Program-made: the position numbers and the translations under genes
Shown here: positions 34,983 to 43,304 of the stretch, in pieces
How positions within the stretch are numbered: position 1 is the first letter of the stretch
How the letters are laid out: every line of letters starts with the position of its first letter
Assembly (NCBI RefSeq): GCF_031453615.1
Contig: NZ_JAVIZT010000001.1
Location: forward strand, 1,302,001-1,366,000
Length of the DNA: 64,000 nt
Source of the DNA: Microbacterium sp. SORGH_AS_0428
GTDB lineage: Bacteria; Actinomycetota; Actinomycetes; Actinomycetales; Microbacteriaceae
Direction of reading: 5' to 3'
Notes under the pieces: generated by a model
What the model was told of the DNA's origin: nothing
Seen by the model: the letters and a program-made list of their open reading frames with translations, nothing else
The model's database searches: none

Positions 34983-36152
34983 GTGAGCGTTCTTGCCATC
35001 GGCGATGTCGGCGTCGTCGACGATCTGTTCCATGTCGGCGACGAGGCGATGTTCGACGCCGCCGTGGTCGAGCTGCGCCGTCGCGGCATCGACACGATCG
35101 GCATCTCATCGAGCCCCGGCGAGACCAGCGAGCGGTACGGGATCGACGCCGTCGACCGGCTGGGTTTCGCGGGGCTCGATCGCGACGCCGCGGCCCGCCG
35201 GGCCGAGCAGTTGGTGGCCGCGGCGACCGGGGGCACCGAGCTCACCGCCGACGACGCGGCCCAGGGCGTCCTCGACGCGCTCGGTACGGTCACCGGCGTG
35301 CTGCACACCGGCGGCGGCAATCTCGCCTCCCGGTGGCCGGTGCACATCTATGAGCGCACGACGCTCACGCAGATCGCGGCCGCCCGCGGGCTGCCGGTCG
35401 CCTTCAGCGGCCAGACCTTCGGACCCGACCTGATCGCCGATGACGAGATCCGGCTGCGTGCGGCGCTCGCTGCCTCCGCTCTCATCGGCGTTCGCGAGGG
35501 CGCCACCGACACGCTCGTGCGCTCCTGGGAGCTGGAGCCTCGACGGCAGGTCGACGACGCCTCGTTCCTCGACGCGCCCGCCGTCGTCCCGGCATCCGGT
35601 CCGCTGCTCGTGAGCCTGTCGGGCTGGTACGCGCACCGCCCGTCGGATGCGGTCGACGCGGCCCTGGCCCGCATGATCGACACGGCCGCCGAGGCCACCG
35701 GCGCACCCGTCGTCTTCCACGCGCACTTCGGCCCCCTCGCCGACGGCGACGTGCGCGGAGACGTCGTGGTGCACGAACGCGTCCGCGCCCGGCTGCACAG
35801 CCCCAGCAGGCTGGAGACCACGGCGGACACGGCGCACGCGGTGGCACTCGCGCGCTCCGCACGCCTGCTCATCAGCTCGCGCTATCACCCCGTGGTCTTC
35901 GCCGCGCCGTCCGGGGTGCCGGTGCTGGCCCTCGCGGCAGACGAGTACACGCGCATCAAGCTCACCGGCGCGCTCGAGCCCTGGGCCCAGGACGGCGTGA
36001 TCGACATCGACGACGCCGCCGCCGCATCCGCCCTGCTGCCCTCCCTGATCTCTCGCGCCGCGTCCCTGCGCGGCGCGGCGGCCGAGCGGTTCGACGCGCA
36101 CCGCTCGCGGGCGTCGCAGTGGTGGGACGACGTGGCGGCGGCCCTCGGCTGA
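34983..36152 (+). CDS. Polysaccharide pyruvyl transferase-family protein
   Basis: A 389-residue protein. GDVGVVDDLFHVGDEAMFDA, TGVLHTGGGNLASRWPVHIY and SARLLISSRYHPVVFA are the family blocks (CsaB/WcaK-like GT-B fold). Members add ketal pyruvate from phosphoenolpyruvate to sugars of cell-surface glycans. Target glycan unknown. The start is GTG; TACGAT lies 12 nt upstream and GGAG is near. Divergent from the HEAT-GT4 gene, with 119 nt between the two starts. Confidence 0.88.
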   Translation: MSVLAIGDVGVVDDLFHVGDEAMFDAAVVELRRRGIDTIGISSSPGETSERYGIDAVDRLGFAGLDRDAAARRAEQLVAAATGGTELTADDAAQGVLDALGTVTGVLHTGGGNLASRWPVHIYERTTLTQIAAARGLPVAFSGQTFGPDLIADDEIRLRAALAASALIGVREGATDTLVRSWELEPRRQVDDASFLDAPAVVPASGPLLVSLSGWYAHRPSDAVDAALARMIDTAAEATGAPVVFHAHFGPLADGDVRGDVVVHERVRARLHSPSRLETTADTAHAVALARSARLLISSRYHPVVFAAPSGVPVLALAADEYTRIKLTGALEPWAQDGVIDIDDAAAASALLPSLISRAASLRGAAAERFDAHRSRASQWWDDVAAALG

Positions 36153-36193
36153 GCCCGGGCAAAACTCCAGGCGCGCCCTCTACTCTGACCGCG

Positions 36194-36925
36194 ATGTCAC
36201 GACGCCCCTCGGCCCCCAGGCGCCGCCCGCCCGCCCGGCGACCCCCGCGTCATCGGCGCGCCCGTTCCTCGCGGCGGCGGGGCGTGCGCGGCGGGCTCAT
36301 CGCCGCCGTCGTCCTCCTCGTCGCGGCCCCGCTCGTGCTGGTGGTGGGCCTGATCGCCGCGGGCAGCGCAGCGATCAGCGCGTTCGACGCCGACGACCGG
36401 ATCGACATCGGCAGCGACCACGCGCCGCGGCCGCCCGGCATCGCCGAGCCGGGCATCGCCGGCTACGGTTCGAGCCAGCTCGCCAACGCGTGCACGATCC
36501 TCGCGGCGGGACGCGATCTCGGCTTCGACGAGCGCGATCAGACCATCGCGATCATGACGGCGATGGGCGAGTCCTCACTGCGCAATCTCGACTACGGCGA
36601 CTGGGAGACGAGCGGCGTCACCAATCCGGACGGATCGCCGACGACCTCGATCGGACTGTTCCAGCAGCAGGATTCGTGGGGCACCCGCGAGGAGCGGCTC
36701 GATCCGTACACCGCCGCGACGATCTTCTTCCGCGCGATGGCCGAGCGGGTGCCGGATCGGGCGTCGCTCGATCCCACGCAGGTCGCGCACGAGACGCAGG
36801 TCAACGCCGACCCGCTGCATTACGCGCGGTTCTGGGATCGCGCGCTGCGCGTCGTCGCGGCGTTGAACGGCGCGCCGCACGAGGGCGACCGCACCGACGG
36901 CATCACACTCTGCCCCGCGGTGTGA
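36194..36925 (+). CDS. Membrane-anchored lysozyme-like (transglycosylase-type) protein
   Basis: A 243-residue protein. A very basic N-terminus (~1-32, Arg/Pro-rich) precedes one membrane helix (~34-60). The extracytoplasmic domain (~90-240) has the lysozyme-like pattern: catalytic Glu in MTAMGESSLRNLDYG, then TTSIGLFQQQDSWGTREER and AATIFFRAMAE. It probably cleaves peptidoglycan at the outer face of the membrane. TACTCT lies 7 nt before the ATG (leaderless). Its position next to the glycan genes suggests an envelope role. Confidence 0.85.
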   Translation: MSRRPSAPRRRPPARRPPRHRRARSSRRRGVRGGLIAAVVLLVAAPLVLVVGLIAAGSAAISAFDADDRIDIGSDHAPRPPGIAEPGIAGYGSSQLANACTILAAGRDLGFDERDQTIAIMTAMGESSLRNLDYGDWETSGVTNPDGSPTTSIGLFQQQDSWGTREERLDPYTAATIFFRAMAERVPDRASLDPTQVAHETQVNADPLHYARFWDRALRVVAALNGAPHEGDRTDGITLCPAV

Positions 36926-37001
36926 CACGCGCGGCCGCGGCGTCGGCGTTTCGTCTCACTGCGTTCGCTCAACGACCGGACGAACGCGCGAGCCGGTTTG
37001 G

Positions 37002-37160
37002 CTATGCCTGTCGTCGGATGAAACGCATGAGCGCGGCGATGATCCCGATGATGAGGATGACCAGCCCGATCCAGAGCAGGAACTTCACCGCTTCCACGAA
37101 CACGCCGAGCAGCAGCAGAACGATTCCGACGATGACCAAGAGAACAGCGATTCCGACCAT
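37002..37160 (-). CDS. Small two-helix membrane protein
   Basis: A 52-residue frame that reads VGIAVLLVIVGIVLLLLGVF, a short polar turn with EAVKF, a second helix LLWIGLVILIIGIIAALM, and ends FIRRQA. Small hydrophobic proteins of this design are common in actinobacteria and have no known function. The composition (almost only Ile/Leu/Val/Gly) over a full frame from ATG 37160 to TAG at 37002 supports a real gene. The ribosome binding site is weak. Confidence 0.7.
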   Translation of the reverse strand: MVGIAVLLVIVGIVLLLLGVFVEAVKFLLWIGLVILIIGIIAALMRFIRRQA

Positions 37161-37312
37161 GTCTTCAGTGTGCGTTGCGGCTCGTGCTCACGTGGGGCCC
37201 TTGACGAACGCCGCGGCACCGGGCATGGCCGCCCGGATCCGGCGCTGCTCGTGTCGGTTGAGCAATTCCGTGTAACCGCGTCACGATCGGGCCGATCCCG
37301 CATCTCTCAGAC

Positions 37313-37714
37313 ATGCACCCCGCGCACACCGAGTTCACCGTTCCGCCCCGTCGCGCATGGCGGCGTTGGTTGCCGCGGCGAACGACAGGCTCCACGGCGA
37401 GGATCGTGCCCGATCGGATCGTGATCCGCGGGCCGCTCGTGCACATCTACCACGGGCAGGACACGGCGATCTGGCGGCGGGGACTCGTGGGCTTCTGCGT
37501 CCCGCGGGCGGGCGATGCCAGGATGGGCCGACGCCTTCGGCGCTGCATCCTGGTGACGGTCCTGGGGGCCGGCCCCTGCATCCTGGACGGCCGGGCGTTC
37601 ACCGATGACGCGTTCGCCGATCTCGTGCGTCATCTGCGCAACTTCGAGTCCATCGGCGATTCTGCACAGAATGCGTGGGACCTCCACCCATCGCTCGGCG
37701 AGGCCCTAGTCTGA
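37313..37714 (+). CDS. Hypothetical protein
   Basis: A 133-residue basic protein with no signal peptide. RIVPDRIVIRGPLVHIYHGQ and RCILVTVLGAGPCILDGRAF look like short beta-strand/loop segments, and the C-terminus is acidic-helical. No family is recognised. Codon use is like the neighbours. The start ATG has no clear ribosome binding site or -10 element at leaderless distance, so either the start or the gene itself is uncertain. It ends about 50 nt before the sigma factor gene. Confidence 0.5.
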   Translation: MHPAHTEFTVPPRRAWRRWLPRRTTGSTARIVPDRIVIRGPLVHIYHGQDTAIWRRGLVGFCVPRAGDARMGRRLRRCILVTVLGAGPCILDGRAFTDDAFADLVRHLRNFESIGDSAQNAWDLHPSLGEALV

Positions 37715-37765
37715 GAAGACCCGAAGATGAGAGCTTTCTCACAAAGCCCGAAGACCCGAAGACCC

Positions 37766-39265
37766 ATGCCCGAGCTGTCTGACGACGATCTCGTCGAGCG
37801 CGTCCGCGCGAACGACTCCCGCGCCTACGGCGAGTTGTGGCTGCGCCATTCCGCCGCCGCCCACGCCGTCGCGCGCGCGTTCACCTCCCTCGACCCCGAC
37901 GACGTCGTCGCCGAGGCCTTCACCCGGATCCTCGCCGCGATCGGACGCGGCCAAGGCCCCGTCATGGGCTTCCGCCCGTATCTGCTGACCGCCGTGCGCA
38001 ACGTCGCCGCGGAGTGGGGCTCCCGCCAGGTCAAGGCGGACACGATGGATCTGGAGGATGCGGCCGGTGCCGCATCGGTGGATGCGGAGCACTCCGCGCT
38101 GTCCGCCCTCGAGCGCGGGACGACCGCCAATGTGTTCCGCAGCCTGCCCACGAGATGGCAGGAAGCGCTCTGGTACAGCGAGGTCGACGGACTCAAGCCG
38201 CGGCAGTTCGCGCCGCTGATGGGGCTGGCCCCCAATGCCGCCTCCGCACTCGTGATCCGCGCCCGCCGCGGGTTCCGAGACGCGTGGGTCACGGCGCAGC
38301 TGCGCAATCCGAGCGGTCCGGACTGCCACGAGACGCTCCCCCTGCTGGGCACACACACCCGAGGCGCACTCTCGCGACGCGACGCCCGACGCGTCGACGC
38401 CCACCTCGCCACCTGCACCGGATGCGCGCTCGCATGGAGCGAGGCCCGCGACGTCGCGTCACGACTCGCCCTCGTGCTCATCCCGCTCGTCGTGGGTGTC
38501 TCGGCGACGGCCAGCTACGCCGCGTGGGCGCAGTCCGGCGGCGCACAGGCTGCCGCCGTCGCTATGGCGGCGGGCGGCGGACAGGCCGCATCGAACGCGA
38601 GCGGCGGACTGCTCGGGTTCCTGCGTCCACGCGGAGCCGGACGCAGCTCCTGGCAGGTCACCGCCGTCGTCGCCGTCTCCGCGGTCGCCGTCGTGGCCGG
38701 TGGCGTGGCGTGGGCCGCGACCGGCGGTCTCGGCGGCTTGCTCTCACCGCCCGCCCCCGCTGCGATCGCGCCGGCAGACACCGCCGCCGAGTCGACGACG
38801 ACACAGGAGGCACCGGAGGCCTCGATCCCTGAGATCGACGTCACCCCGGATGCCTCCGCCATCCCGACGAGCGCGCCGACCCCGGAGCCGACGCCGCAGA
38901 CCACCCGCACCCCCCGCGCGACGCCTCCTCACGCACCCGAGGCGCCCGCACCGGTTCCTTCGGTCGCCCCCACCCGCCCCTCACCTTCGACCACCCCCGC
39001 ACCGAGCCCGACGACCGCGGCTTCGCCTTCGCCTTCGCCTTCCCCCTCTCAATCACCCTCGCCTTCGCCGAGCCCCACCGCGTCGCCCTCACCGACACCG
39101 ACGCCGACGCCGAGCGCATCACCATCACCATCACCGACCGCGTCACCGACGCCGACCGTGTCGCCCTCGCCCTCGCCCTCGCCGTCGCCGTCGCCGACCG
39201 GGCCCACGGAACCGACGGAACCGGGATGCCCGTGGCCCTGGGGCTGGTTCTGCTTCCCGTTCTGA
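37766..39265 (+). CDS. ECF-type sigma factor fused to a zinc finger, membrane segments and a Pro/Ser tail
   Basis: A 499-residue protein. Sigma region 2 is at ~5-75 (DDDLVERVRANDSRAYGELW, DDVVAEAFTRIL) and region 4 at ~105-170 (LPTRWQEALWYSEVDGLKPR). A zf-HC2-like motif, HLATCTGC (~208-215), resembles anti-sigma domains. Hydrophobic segments lie at ~230-255 and ~300-328. A long Pro/Ser/Thr repeat tail (~345-485) ends in CPWPWGWFCFPF. This joins sigma factor, anti-sigma-like zinc finger and membrane part in one chain, as in ECF groups with C-terminal extensions (ECF53-like). One versus two true membrane helices decides whether the tail lies outside. ATG 37727 is an alternative start with TAGTCT 12 nt before it. 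Confidence 0.85.
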   Translation: MPELSDDDLVERVRANDSRAYGELWLRHSAAAHAVARAFTSLDPDDVVAEAFTRILAAIGRGQGPVMGFRPYLLTAVRNVAAEWGSRQVKADTMDLEDAAGAASVDAEHSALSALERGTTANVFRSLPTRWQEALWYSEVDGLKPRQFAPLMGLAPNAASALVIRARRGFRDAWVTAQLRNPSGPDCHETLPLLGTHTRGALSRRDARRVDAHLATCTGCALAWSEARDVASRLALVLIPLVVGVSATASYAAWAQSGGAQAAAVAMAAGGGQAASNASGGLLGFLRPRGAGRSSWQVTAVVAVSAVAVVAGGVAWAATGGLGGLLSPPAPAAIAPADTAAESTTTQEAPEASIPEIDVTPDASAIPTSAPTPEPTPQTTRTPRATPPHAPEAPAPVPSVAPTRPSPSTTPAPSPTTAASPSPSPSPSQSPSPSPSPTASPSPTPTPTPSASPSPSPTASPTPTVSPSPSPSPSPSPTGPTEPTEPGCPWPWGWFCFPF

Positions 39266-39369
39266 TCGAACAATCTCGGAAATCGCGTCACGAAACCACG
39301 TGAGACGCATCTCTCCTGGCAGGAAACGCGATCCCCGCGTCACCGCAGACCCGAGAGGCCACGCAGATC

Positions 39370-40944
39370 GTGAGCGACGTCACCCGTGAACCGCAGCGCG
39401 CCCTGAACAGCGCCGTCGAGGACGAGGATTGGGATCGCGTGACCGCGCTGATCGCCGAGCACTGGTCGGCCCTCATCCTCGACGACGCCCCCGCGCTCCT
39501 GCGCGCGCTGGAACGGCTCCCGGCAGCCACGCTCGCGGCGCAGCCCCGCTACCTCGCCGCGCGCACCTACCTGCGTCACCTCACCGATGGCGCAGACAGG
39601 GTGCACCGCTACCGGCACTCCACCTTCGAACGGCCGACCGCGCTGCTCGACGTGCTCGTCGAGCACACGAGCCGGGCGGCCGCTGAGCGCAGCGCCGGGC
39701 ACGTCGCTGCGGCCGTCGCGCACGTCGAACGGGCGCGCGACGCGCTCCGCAACGCCTCGACAGAGGCGTCGGAGACCGCCCAGTCCGCTCTTCCCCACCT
39801 GCACGCCCAGTGGGCGCGGGTCCGCGAGTTCGCCGGGCAGATCGAGCAGGCCGTCACCGAGTACCAGGATGCGTACGATCTCGCCGTGCTGCTGGAGGAC
39901 GACCTCATCCGCGCATCGGCATCAGCCTCACTCGCCGGCATCCACGCGCTCGCGGGACACAGCTCCGCGGCCGCCTACTGGTCGCGCATCGCCGCGCCCG
40001 CCACCCTGGGAACGGCCGCGGCGAAGTACGGGGTGCCGGCACGCATCGCCCAGGCGCTGCGCGAGCACGACCGACTGCACCTCGATGCGGCGCAGCGCAC
40101 GCTCGCCGCGATCGATCCCGCGACGTTCGGGGAGTATTGGACCCACGTGCTGCACGCGAAGGCGCGGATCACGTCCGCGGAGGATGCGTCCGCCCTGCTC
40201 ACCGAGATCGATGTCGCCGCCGCCGCGCACCCGGGTCCGCTGAGCGAGGCCGGCTTGGCCGGAGAGCTGCTGGCGTGCGCACGGATCGACCTGTTGCTGC
40301 GGCGGGGCGACGTCCTGCGCGCGACAGCCGTGCTCGAGCGCGCTGAGGACGCGCTCGCCCGTGGGTCGCGCGTCGACGGATTCGACCTGTGGCCCGCGGA
40401 GCCGGGCCACCTCACGCTCGCGCGGGCGCGCGTGGAGTCCGCATCCGGTCAGCATCGTCGCGCTCTCGCCACGCTCACCCCGCTCGTGGAGCACGCAGGA
40501 GCCAGCCCTCGGCTCCTCATCGAGACCCTGATGACGGCTGCCACGGCCTGCCTGCATCTCGAAGAGCCCGAGAACGCCGCCGGGGCGGTGCGTCACGCCC
40601 TGCGCCTCGCCCGCGAGTACGATCTCGCCGGCAGCCTGTCGACGGTCGGGCGCCGCGACTTCATCCGGTTGACCGAGGCGGCGGCAGTGGGCGGCGACGA
40701 TCTCGTCCTCCTCGTCCAGCGGAGCGCCCGATTCCCCGACGCGACGTCGGCACCGCAGCTGACCGCTCGGGAGCGCGCGGTGCTGCGGGAGCTCGCCACC
40801 GGCGCCACCACCGCCCAGATCGCGGAACGACTGTTCGTCAGCCCCAACACCGTCAAAACGCAGCTGAGCAGCGCCTACCGCAAGCTCGGCGTCGCCTCCC
40901 GCAAGGAAGCGGAGGCCGCCGTCCGGCGGCTCGGACTGACGTGA
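39370..40944 (+). CDS. LuxR-family regulator with helical-repeat sensor region
   Basis: A 524-residue protein. Residues ~10-450 are alpha-helical repeats of the MalT/TPR kind (SALPHLHAQWARVREFAGQI, LLETLMTAATACLHLEEPEN-like pairs) without an obvious P-loop ATPase. The C-terminal LuxR HTH (~462-520) is canonical: LTARERAVLRELATGATTAQ, IAERLFVSPNTVKTQLSSAY, RKLGVASRKEA. The start is GTG 39370. It lies 104 nt after the membrane-linked sigma factor on the same strand and may be its target or partner; this is inferred from position only. Confidence 0.88.
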   Translation: MSDVTREPQRALNSAVEDEDWDRVTALIAEHWSALILDDAPALLRALERLPAATLAAQPRYLAARTYLRHLTDGADRVHRYRHSTFERPTALLDVLVEHTSRAAAERSAGHVAAAVAHVERARDALRNASTEASETAQSALPHLHAQWARVREFAGQIEQAVTEYQDAYDLAVLLEDDLIRASASASLAGIHALAGHSSAAAYWSRIAAPATLGTAAAKYGVPARIAQALREHDRLHLDAAQRTLAAIDPATFGEYWTHVLHAKARITSAEDASALLTEIDVAAAAHPGPLSEAGLAGELLACARIDLLLRRGDVLRATAVLERAEDALARGSRVDGFDLWPAEPGHLTLARARVESASGQHRRALATLTPLVEHAGASPRLLIETLMTAATACLHLEEPENAAGAVRHALRLAREYDLAGSLSTVGRRDFIRLTEAAAVGGDDLVLLVQRSARFPDATSAPQLTARERAVLRELATGATTAQIAERLFVSPNTVKTQLSSAYRKLGVASRKEAEAAVRRLGLT

Positions 40945-40960
40945 ACGACAGCGGGACCCG

Positions 40961-41143
40961 TCAGCGACCCATGACCTGTGCGAGCACCCACCCACCGGCC
41001 AAGACGAAAGGAGCCGCCGCGGCGACCGCCACCAGGCCGATCACGCCGATCCAACCGAGCACGACGAGCGCCACTGCGGACCCGCCACCGCTCCGGCGCA
41101 GCGGCGGGTGGAGGGACAGCGTGCGGAGGTTCTCGGTGGTCAT
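40961..41143 (-). CDS. Small membrane protein
   Basis: A 60-residue protein. A short polar N-terminus (TTENLRTLSLHPPLRRSGGG) precedes one long or two short hydrophobic helices (~22-56, GWIGVIGLVAVAAAAPFVLA). No family is recognised. It lies convergent with the LuxR gene, 16 nt away. The ATG start has no strong ribosome binding site. Confidence 0.6.
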   Translation of the reverse strand: MTTENLRTLSLHPPLRRSGGGSAVALVVLGWIGVIGLVAVAAAAPFVLAGGWVLAQVMGR

Positions 41144-41230
41144 GGCTCAAGCCTGGCGACTCACTGCACGCCTCACATCCGCCGGGAGGATGTTTCACAT
41201 CCTCCCCGAGGACTATTCACCCGATGCCGC

Positions 41231-41944
41231 TCACACCGCCCGCGGCATCGTGCCCCGCCATGGGCGTCGGGTCGGAGCAGGGGCGGCCTGGAACGCCGCC
41301 TCGACCCAGCTCTCGAGCTTCCAGGTGGGCACACGGAAGATCCGTGCGACGAGTACGACCGGATGCCCCGCCTCGACCACCGCGGCGACGGCGAATTGCT
41401 GCAGCGACTCGAACGAGCGCCCCGCGAGCACGCCGCGGCGGAGGTCGTCGAAGGACCGCGGCGTCCGACTCGGCGCGGACGCCGCGGGGGGCGCGGAAGC
41501 GGGCGTCTGTGCGCGTGGAGCAGGCTGCACGAACGGCGCAGCGCGAAGAGGGTATCTCGCCGGGTAGCTCGGCTGAACAGAGGGTCCGGGGGCGGCGGCG
41601 CGCACGGGCCCGGACGACGGGGGGCCCGCGACGCCGAGGTACCCGACCGGCGGCTCCCAGAGTTCGGGGACCTCGAGCGGCACGTAGCCCGCGGGAGAGA
41701 GCTGCGGAGCGGGCGGAGCGGTGAAGGTCGACGGAGCGGGCGCAGCGGCGGGTACCGGTCTCGTGAAGGGCGCGCGCGGGGGCGCCGCCCGCTCGAGCGC
41801 GGGACGCTCCGCGATCGCCGGATGCGGTTCCTCCGCACTGTCGGGCACGCGCGCCATCCGCATCGCCACCACGACGAGGGCAGCGATCGCGACGGCAGCG
41901 ACGACGAGGACGGGGTTGTCGCGTGCCCAGACGATCAGGTCCAT
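41231..41944 (-). CDS. Hypothetical protein with N-terminal membrane helix and Pro/Ala-rich linker
   Basis: A 237-residue protein. One membrane helix (~8-28, PVLVVAAVAIAALVVVAMRM) is followed by a long Pro/Ala-rich linker (~35-160) and a C-terminal domain (~165-230: SFDDLRRGVLAGRSFESLQQ, VPTWKLESWVEAAFQ). The C-terminal part may be a small helical domain; the family is not recognised. The start ATG (VMDLIVWARDN context) is chosen because it precedes the helix directly; an upstream ATG adds 11 residues. Confidence 0.65.
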   Translation of the reverse strand: MDLIVWARDNPVLVVAAVAIAALVVVAMRMARVPDSAEEPHPAIAERPALERAAPPRAPFTRPVPAAAPAPSTFTAPPAPQLSPAGYVPLEVPELWEPPVGYLGVAGPPSSGPVRAAAPGPSVQPSYPARYPLRAAPFVQPAPRAQTPASAPPAASAPSRTPRSFDDLRRGVLAGRSFESLQQFAVAAVVEAGHPVVLVARIFRVPTWKLESWVEAAFQAAPAPTRRPWRGTMPRAV

Positions 41945-42314
41945 GACGCTTCCTCTTCCGCTGCGGCACCCGAGCATGACAGGCCGGGTCGTGCCGCGTT
42001 CAGAGGGGGTCGGGGTGGCCCATCAGACGTGACACATGAGGTGTACAGGGGAAGACTACTCCCCCGCCCGGTCCGGGCACGGATCTGATGCGATCGATGT
42101 CGAACCGAGATGAGCGGTGGGCCCCGGATGTTCGGGACCGGGACCCACCGCGCAAGAGCCTTCGCGGGGACCTTGCAGCGCCATCATGGCGGTGGGAGTG
42201 GGGCGCATGCTCTGCGGATCGTGTGATTTCGCCCGACGATTCACCCCTTCGCGGACGCGAAGAACTGCTCAACCGGAAACACCGCGTTCACGAAGGATCC
42301 CTAGTGTTCGGCGC
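41945..42314. other. 370-nt intergenic region upstream of galU
   Basis: No protein gene is supported. It holds the minus-strand small-RNA candidate (42115-42176), a perfect short hairpin CTTCGCG-GA-CGCGAAG at 42248-42263 and the galU promoter, whose -10 TAGTGT is at 42302-42307. Confidence 0.55.
42115..42176 (-). ncRNA. Candidate small RNA, family member 3 (minus strand)
   Basis: Read on the minus strand: stem GCAAG (42176-42172) / CTTGC (42156-42152) closes the loop GTCCCCGCGAAGGCT. A 12-bp terminator-like hairpin (42150-42115; GGTGGG/CCCACC outer arms, one internal mismatch) follows after one nucleotide. Two other loci (44731, 46398) show the same design and loop sequence while their stems differ, which argues for conserved RNA structure. 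Confidence 0.6.
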
Positions 42315-43205
42315 ATGGCACACGCACCGATCAAGGCCGTCATCCCCGCAGCGGGACTCGGTACCCGCTTCCTTCCCGCGACGAAGGCGATGCCGAAGGA
42401 GATGCTGCCTGTCGTCGACAAGCCCGCGATCCAGTACGTCGTCGAGGAGGCGGTCGCCGCGGGCAGCGACGATGTGCTGGTCATCGTCGGACGCAACAAG
42501 AATGCACTCGCCAACCACTTCGACCGCGTCGCGGAGCTCGAGCACACGCTGGAGCGGAAGGGCGACGCCGCCAAACTCGAGAAGGTCATGCAGGCCAGCC
42601 GTCTCGCCGATGTGCACTTCGTGCGTCAGGGCGACCCGCTCGGACTCGGTCACGCCGTGCTGCGCGCCCGCAAGCACGTCGGACACGAGACCTTCGCCGT
42701 TCTGCTCGGCGACGACCTCATCGATGCCCGCGACGTGCTGCTCGCGCGCATGATCGAGGTTTCCCAGGCACGCTCGGCGACCGTCGTCGCGCTCATGGAG
42801 GTCGATCCGTCTCAGATCCACCTCTACGGCTGCGCGGCTGTCGCCCCCACGGCGGAGGACGACGTCGTGACCATCACGGGCCTCGTCGAGAAGCCGTCGG
42901 CCGCCGATGCGCCGAGCAACCTCGCCGTCATCGGACGCTACGTGCTCAAGCCCGAGATCTTCGACGTGCTCGAGGAGACCGCACCGGGCAAGGGCGGCGA
43001 GATCCAGCTCACCGATGCGCTCGAGGCGCTGGCCGAGGACGAGAGCATCGGCGGACCGGTTCTGGGCGTCGTCTTCCGCGGTCGCCGCTATGACACGGGC
43101 GACCGCCTCGACTACATCAAGTCCAATGTGCAGCTCGCCCTCGATCGGGACGACCTCGGTCCCGAGCTGGCTCAGTGGATCAAGGAACTCGCCACCACCC
43201 TCTGA
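42315..43205 (+). CDS. galU: UTP-glucose-1-phosphate uridylyltransferase
   Basis: A 296-residue nucleotidyltransferase of normal GalU length. The substrate loop reads AVIPAAGLGTRFLPATKAMP, then KEMLPVVDKPAIQYVVEEA, FAVLLGDDLID (metal-binding Asp), GLVEKPSAADAPSNLAVIGR and DTGDRLDYIKSNVQLAL. It makes UDP-glucose from UTP and glucose-1-phosphate for surface glycans and the glycosyltransferases of the 30-36 kb cluster. TAGTGT lies 7 nt before the ATG, so the mRNA is probably leaderless. Confidence 0.96.
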   Translation: MAHAPIKAVIPAAGLGTRFLPATKAMPKEMLPVVDKPAIQYVVEEAVAAGSDDVLVIVGRNKNALANHFDRVAELEHTLERKGDAAKLEKVMQASRLADVHFVRQGDPLGLGHAVLRARKHVGHETFAVLLGDDLIDARDVLLARMIEVSQARSATVVALMEVDPSQIHLYGCAAVAPTAEDDVVTITGLVEKPSAADAPSNLAVIGRYVLKPEIFDVLEETAPGKGGEIQLTDALEALAEDESIGGPVLGVVFRGRRYDTGDRLDYIKSNVQLALDRDDLGPELAQWIKELATTL

Positions 43206-43304
43206 GAGCGGCGTCGGCACTCACAACGGAGAATCACATCGCCCATCGATAGACGAGAACGGGCAGAGTAGAAGAACACACCCGAACCCTCCGGAAGGCA
43301 CGGC

